Assembly: GCF_003096715.1 (NCBI RefSeq)
Contig: NZ_QEOL01000002.1
Coordinates: forward strand, 1-64,000
DNA from: Paraburkholderia silvatlantica
GTDB lineage: Bacteria; Pseudomonadota; Gammaproteobacteria; Burkholderiales; Burkholderiaceae
Direction: 5' to 3'
Length of the DNA stretch: 64,000 nucleotides
Part shown: in pieces, positions 59,872 to 64,000 of the stretch
Numbering within the stretch: position 1 is the first letter of the stretch
Layout: each line of letters starts with the position of its first letter
Notes under the pieces: model-generated
The model's database searches: none
The model's input: the letters and a program-made list of their open reading frames with translations, nothing else
Told to the model about the DNA's origin: nothing
Translations under genes and position numbers: made by a program

Positions 59872-60560
59872 CTCCACTCCTTCGATATTCGTTTTCTTTA
59901 TTGCCACGGATTTTGTGGTGCACCGCAGCCGGTTACCTCATCGGCAAGTCGCTGATCGGCTGCGGAAAATCAGCGCAAAAATGCTGACCGCATGGTCGGT
60001 GATTGGCGAGTGTAGCGGTCTGCGTATTCAGATGGCAAGTGCTTTCCATCAGCTTACAGCGAGGAAGATTGCGCGCTCGCCTTGCGTAATGCGCAAATGC
60101 TTGTGCAGCGGGCGAAGTCGGCCGCGCGGCGATTTGCGTCATTTGGGAAGGGATAACCGGCGCGTACGAAGGCGCGTAAGTCGAACGCTTCGCAGCGAAA
60201 AAAGATAATCGGCTCACCGTTGAAAACAGGCTCGCAGAAATATAAAAAGCGCTGTTGGATTCTCATCCAACAGCGCTTCCTTGTCCGGGCACTTGGTGCC
60301 TCAGTTGTCTCCTCGTTCTCCACCTGCAAATTCGGTGCATCAGAACTAGGTGAAACTTTAAACTTCGCCCCTCTCTGCAGCAACTAGCATTTACCCTAGT
60401 GGTGCAGTGCGGCACCGAAATGGGGCGCTGCGCCACAGATTTGCCGCATGGCGGGCCGCAGTCGCATACCGCAACGCGCCATCACTGCGCGCGCCACGCC
60501 AGCTCGGGCCGGCGGGGCACCTATTCTATCGTAGTCCGGAGCAGTCCTGGCACCCCGCCG
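59872..60560. other. Intergenic region between the two liv clusters
   Basis: Nearly 700 bp without a supported gene. It contains a strong minus-strand terminator (60242-60278) and probable promoter DNA for the 58705 gene. Frames on both strands are Arg/Ala-rich or overlap each other and lack good starts. Confidence 0.5.
60242..60278 (-). terminator. Strong hairpin terminator in a gene-free region
   Basis: AAGCGCTGTTGGA (60247-60259) and its exact complement (60266-60278) with a 6-base loop, followed by TTTTTATA on the minus strand. The nearest upstream minus-strand gene ends 283 bp away. Confidence 0.85.
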
Positions 60561-61535
60561 TCACGCGCGCAGGGGCCGTACGCGCGCCACGATCTCGCCG
60601 ACAATGCCGCGCCGGAACGCCAGCACGCAGGCAATGAAGATGATGCCCGTGACGATCGTTGTGGACTCACCGAGTGAGCGGAACCACTCCACGCCCGTCC
60701 CTCTTGCGAGCGCGGTGCCGATGTCGCCCAGCCGGTCCTCCAGCGCGACGATCAGCGTCGCGCCGAGCAACGGCCCGAACAGCGTGCCCATGCCGCCCAC
60801 GAGCGTCATGAGGATCACGAGGCCGGACATGGTCCAGTAAGCGTCGCCGAGTGTTTCGAAGCCGAGCACGAGTACCTTGAGCGCGCCGGCCAGTCCCGCG
60901 AGCCCCGCCGACAACACGAACGCGAGCAGCTTGAAGCGGTCGGTGTCGTAGCCGAGCGAAACCGCGCGCGGCTCGTTTTCCTTGATCGCGACGAGCACCT
61001 GCCCGAACGGCGAATGCACGATGCGCACGATCAGACCGAACGCGAACACCATCACGACGAGCACGGCGTAGTAGAGCGTGAGATCGGAATCGAGCGAAAG
61101 CACGCCGAACAGCTTGCCGCGCGGCACGCCTTGCAGACCGTCTTCGCCATGCGTGAACGGCGCCTGCAGGAATACGAAGTAGACCATCTGCGCGAGCGCG
61201 AGCGTGACCATCGAGAAGTAGATGCCCTGCCGGCGAATCGCGAAGATGCCGACCACGAGTCCGAGGACCGTGGCCACCGCCGTGCCCGCGAGCACGCCCG
61301 CCTCGGGCGTCAAATTGAGCGACTGGATCGCGTAGCCGGCCGTATAGCCCGCGCTCGCGAGAAACATCGCGTGGCCGAACGAGAGCAGGCCCGTGTAGCC
61401 GATCAGCAGGTTGAAGGCCGCGGCGAACAGGGCGAAGCACAGCACCTTCATCACGAAGAGCGGATAGGCGCCCGCAAACGGCGCGACGATCAGCCCGATC
61501 AGCAACAACCCATAGAGCGCTTTTCTTTGCATCAT
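60561..61535 (-). CDS. livM: Branched-chain amino acid-type ABC transporter permease (LivM)
   Basis: A 324-residue permease with about eight helices and the LLIGYTGLLSFGHAMFLASAGY segment typical of LivM. Its ATG overlaps the livH stop by four bases, fixing the start; longer upstream frames would lie inside livH. No ATPase domain is fused here, unlike in the first cluster. Confidence 0.94.
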   Translation of the reverse strand: MMQRKALYGLLLIGLIVAPFAGAYPLFVMKVLCFALFAAAFNLLIGYTGLLSFGHAMFLASAGYTAGYAIQSLNLTPEAGVLAGTAVATVLGLVVGIFAIRRQGIYFSMVTLALAQMVYFVFLQAPFTHGEDGLQGVPRGKLFGVLSLDSDLTLYYAVLVVMVFAFGLIVRIVHSPFGQVLVAIKENEPRAVSLGYDTDRFKLLAFVLSAGLAGLAGALKVLVLGFETLGDAYWTMSGLVILMTLVGGMGTLFGPLLGATLIVALEDRLGDIGTALARGTGVEWFRSLGESTTIVTGIIFIACVLAFRRGIVGEIVARVRPLRA

Positions 61536-62416
61536 CGTTCCTTGCCGAAGAGGCCAGCGGGGCGAATCAGCAGCACGATCGCCATGATTACGAACACCAC
61601 GGTCGCGGAGGCCTCGGGCCAGAACACCCGCGTGAAGCCTTCGATCACGCCGAGCATGAGGCCAGTGAGAATCGAGCCCATGATCGAGCCCATGCCGCCG
61701 ATCACGACCACGGCGAACACGGTGATGATCATTGGCTGGCCCATGAGCGGCGACACCTGGATCACGGGTGCGGCGAGCACGCCCGCGAACGCCGCGAGTG
61801 CAACGCCAAAGCCGTAGGTGAGCGTGATCATGAGCGGCACGTTGATGCCGAACGCCTCCACGAGCTTGGGGTTCTCCGTGCCCGCGCGCAGATACGCGCC
61901 AAGGCGTGTCTTTTCGATCACGAACCAGGTCGCGAAACATACGGCGAGCGAAGCCACCACCACCCAGGCGCGATAGTTGGGCAAATACATGAAGCCGAGA
62001 TTCGTCGCGCCGGCCAGCAGGTCGGGCACATCATAGGGCTGCCCCGACGAGCCGTAGATCGACCGGAACACGCCCTCCACCACGAGCGTGAGACCGAAAG
62101 TGAGCAGGAGTCCGTACAGATGATCGAGCCGGTAGAGCCAGCGCAGCATGGAGCGCTCGATGAAGACGCCGAACAGCCCGACCGCGAGTGGAGCGACGAC
62201 GAGCATTGCCCAGTACGGCAGATCGAAGTACGCGAGCCCCATCCACGTGAGCATCGCGCCCAGCATGAACAACGCGCCGTGGGCGAAGTTGATCACGTTG
62301 AGCATGCCGAAGATCACCGCGAGACCGAGGCTCAGGATCGCGTAGAACGAGCCGTTCACGAGCCCAAGGAGCAACTGGCTCAGCATTGCCGGCAGCGGAA
62401 TGCCAAAAATCGTCAT
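61532..62416 (-). CDS. livH: Branched-chain amino acid-type ABC transporter permease (LivH)
   Basis: A 294-residue permease with GLVNGSFYAILSLGLAVIFGMLNVINFAHGA, the usual LivH N-terminal half. The Met at 62416 gives the family start; the one seven codons upstream is also possible, as neither has a strong ribosome-binding site. It overlaps livM by four bases. Confidence 0.93.
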   Translation of the reverse strand: MTIFGIPLPAMLSQLLLGLVNGSFYAILSLGLAVIFGMLNVINFAHGALFMLGAMLTWMGLAYFDLPYWAMLVVAPLAVGLFGVFIERSMLRWLYRLDHLYGLLLTFGLTLVVEGVFRSIYGSSGQPYDVPDLLAGATNLGFMYLPNYRAWVVVASLAVCFATWFVIEKTRLGAYLRAGTENPKLVEAFGINVPLMITLTYGFGVALAAFAGVLAAPVIQVSPLMGQPMIITVFAVVVIGGMGSIMGSILTGLMLGVIEGFTRVFWPEASATVVFVIMAIVLLIRPAGLFGKER

Positions 62417-62531
62417 GAAAGCCGCCCATTGACGCATTAACGCATTAACGGATTACGCAATCATGCCGCGCCCGGCGCACCCACCTCGGGGCGCCGGGCG
62501 CGGCATCCGACTGCAGCATTGACGCGCGCGC

Positions 62532-63749
62532 TCACTTCCACAGCGCGCACTTGCTCTCCTGCTTCGTCGTATAGGCCTGCTCGCCCGGGATCGACTGCAG
62601 CACCTTGTAGTAGTCCCACGGCTTCTTCGACTCGGACGGCTTCTTCACCTCGACGAGATACATGTCGTGGATCAGCACGCCGTCCTGGCGGATGTAGCCA
62701 CCCTTGGTATAGAAGTCATTGACCTTCGTCTTCTTGAGCTGCTCCATGACCTTGTCGGAATCCGTCGTGCCGGCCGCCTGCACCGCCTTCAGATACGTCG
62801 TCACCGCCGAGTAGTCGGCTGCCTGCAGTTCCGACGGCATCTTCTTCGTCTGCTCGAAGTAGCGCTGCGCCCACTTGCGCGTGTCGTCGTTCTGGTCCCA
62901 GTACCAGCCGGTCGTGAGCACGAGGCCCTGCGTGGTGTCGAGCCCGAGGCTGTGCACGTCGGGCAGGAACATCAGCAGCGCCGCGGTCTTCATCGTCTTG
63001 TTGATGCCGAATTCCTTCGCGGCCTTGATCGCGTTGACCGTGTCGCCGCCCGCGTTCGCGAGGCCGAGGATCTGCGCCTTCGAGGCTTGCGCCTGCAGCA
63101 GGAACGACGAGAAGTCCGACGCCGAGAGCGGATGGCGCACTTCGCCGAGCACCTGGCCGCCGTTCGCCTTCACGACGTCCGCGGTGTTCTTCTCGAGCGA
63201 CTTGCCGAACGCGTAGTCGGCGGTCAGGAAGAACCAGCTCCTGCCGCCCTGCTTGAGCACCGCGAGGCCCGTGCCCTTCGCGAGCGCCACCGTGTCGTAA
63301 CCGTAGTGGACCGTGTACGGCGTGCACTGCTCGTTCGTCAGGGCGTCCGTGCCCGCGCCCGTGTTGAAGTACACCTTCTTCTTCTCCTGCGCGACCTGGT
63401 TCATCGCCAGCGCCGTCGCCGAGTTCGTGCCGCCAAGCAGCATGGTGAGCCCGTCGCGGTCGAACCATTCGCGCGCCTTCGAAGCGGCGATGTCGGCCTT
63501 GTTCTGGTGATCGGCGTACTCGATCTGGATCGGCTTGCCGAGCACCTTGCCGCCGAAGTCCGCGACCGCCATCTTGATCGCCGTGAGGCCGCCCTGGCCG
63601 TCGTCGTCGGCGTAGAGGCCGGACATGTCGGTGATGAAGCCGATCTTCACCGCGTCGTCGGCGGCCTGCGCGCTCCCCGCGCTGAACGCCATCGCAGCTG
63701 CCGAGGCGGCAAACAGGCCCGCGAGCCGCGCGAACGTGGTTTTTCTCAT
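62532..63749 (-). CDS. Periplasmic substrate-binding protein of the second liv cluster
   Basis: A 405-residue LivK-type binder with a signal peptide ending AQA-ADD and the mature start VKIGFITDMSGLYADDDGQG. It belongs to the subgroup seen with aromatic or urea/amide-type transporters (AADYSAVTTYLKAV, FYTKGGYIRQDGVL); the ligand is not shown by sequence. It lies between livF (partial) and livH in one operon. Confidence 0.92.
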   Translation of the reverse strand: MRKTTFARLAGLFAASAAAMAFSAGSAQAADDAVKIGFITDMSGLYADDDGQGGLTAIKMAVADFGGKVLGKPIQIEYADHQNKADIAASKAREWFDRDGLTMLLGGTNSATALAMNQVAQEKKKVYFNTGAGTDALTNEQCTPYTVHYGYDTVALAKGTGLAVLKQGGRSWFFLTADYAFGKSLEKNTADVVKANGGQVLGEVRHPLSASDFSSFLLQAQASKAQILGLANAGGDTVNAIKAAKEFGINKTMKTAALLMFLPDVHSLGLDTTQGLVLTTGWYWDQNDDTRKWAQRYFEQTKKMPSELQAADYSAVTTYLKAVQAAGTTDSDKVMEQLKKTKVNDFYTKGGYIRQDGVLIHDMYLVEVKKPSESKKPWDYYKVLQSIPGEQAYTTKQESKCALWK

Positions 63750-63858
63750 TGCAGTCTCCTTCCTTGGTTGCGTAGTTATTCAGGAACACTCCATGAACAC
63801 CGGAGGCAAAGCGATTCGCGCGGCACCGTTGCGTCGCGCGGCAAACCCGAACCGAAAA

Positions 63859-64000
63859 TTAAACGCCCAGCAGGTCGTGCAGCACCGGCATCTTCCCCTC
63901 GAGCTCGGCAGTGCCGAAGTGCTCGACGATGCGCCCGTGCTCCATCACGTAAAAGCGGTCCGCGAGCGGCGCCGCAAAACGGAAGTTCTGCTCGACCATC
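63859..64000 (-). CDS. livF: ABC transporter ATPase LivF, C-terminal part only (cut by window edge)
   Basis: The last 46 residues of a LivF-type ATPase: VEQNFRFAAPLADRFYVMEH, then GRIVEHF and the ending MPVLHDLLGV. This ending is usual for the ATPase of this cluster type. The rest of the gene lies beyond the right edge. Confidence 0.85.
   Translation of the reverse strand, partial: MVEQNFRFAAPLADRFYVMEHGRIVEHFGTAELEGKMPVLHDLLGV

Noticed and set aside
60561..61940. 459-residue frame extending livM upstream
   Set aside because: The extra 135 residues lie inside livH on the same strand; the four-base overlap start at 61535 is far more likely.

Overview
The window looks like chromosome 1 of a Burkholderiaceae betaproteobacterium, most likely Paraburkholderia, Burkholderia or Caballeronia. 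The basis is high GC coding sequence, the order mnmG-rsmG-parA-parB followed by the atp operon, perfect parS sites, an N-terminally DNA-binding PutA, and a tandem glycine riboswitch ahead of gcvTHP. mnmG-rsmG-parAB with parS normally lie close to the replication origin. Species cannot be fixed from the sequence alone.

Positions 1 to about 10,860 are the right-hand part of a genomic island inserted at the 3' end of a tRNA-Arg(CCG) gene. A P4-type tyrosine integrase lies next to the tRNA, with a perfect 15-bp inverted repeat beside its start codon. The cargo is an AT-rich orphan membrane protein, a two-gene module transcribed leftwards (a PHP-domain/SMC-like ATPase followed by an SF2 helicase with a possible PD-(D/E)xK-type C-terminal nuclease), a decayed small gene, and a small protein of mobile-element type. 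The ATPase/helicase pair is the best candidate here for a poorly described anti-phage or anti-plasmid system. The left end of the island lies outside the window.

From 10,860 to about 39,500 is core metabolism and DNA maintenance: a diheme cytochrome c, Rep helicase, a Gfo/Idh/MocA oxidoreductase, a small lipoprotein, and riboswitch-gcvT-gcvH-gcvP. These are followed by an alginate-lyase-like exported protein, L-serine deaminase, an acetolactate-synthase-like ThDP enzyme, a LivK-type binding protein, PutA, a 49-residue small protein, PriA, HemE, a PheC-like lipoprotein and an acyl-CoA ligase. gcvTHP and sdaA together suggest a glycine to serine to pyruvate route, and putA adds proline catabolism.

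From 39,500 to 53,400, transcribed leftwards, are atpIBEFHAGDC, an ion-transporter-like permease, parB, parA, rsmG and mnmG, with two perfect parS sites (one inside mnmG, one downstream of the next operon). From 53,400 to the right edge are two branched-chain-amino-acid-type ABC transporter clusters. The first has livF, a fused permease-ATPase (livM-livG), livH and two tandemly duplicated binding proteins. The second has livM, livH, a binding protein and a livF cut by the window edge. Two intergenic regions (about 37.1-37.3 kb and 60.2-60.4 kb) end in strong terminator hairpins with no matching gene close by and are small-RNA candidates.
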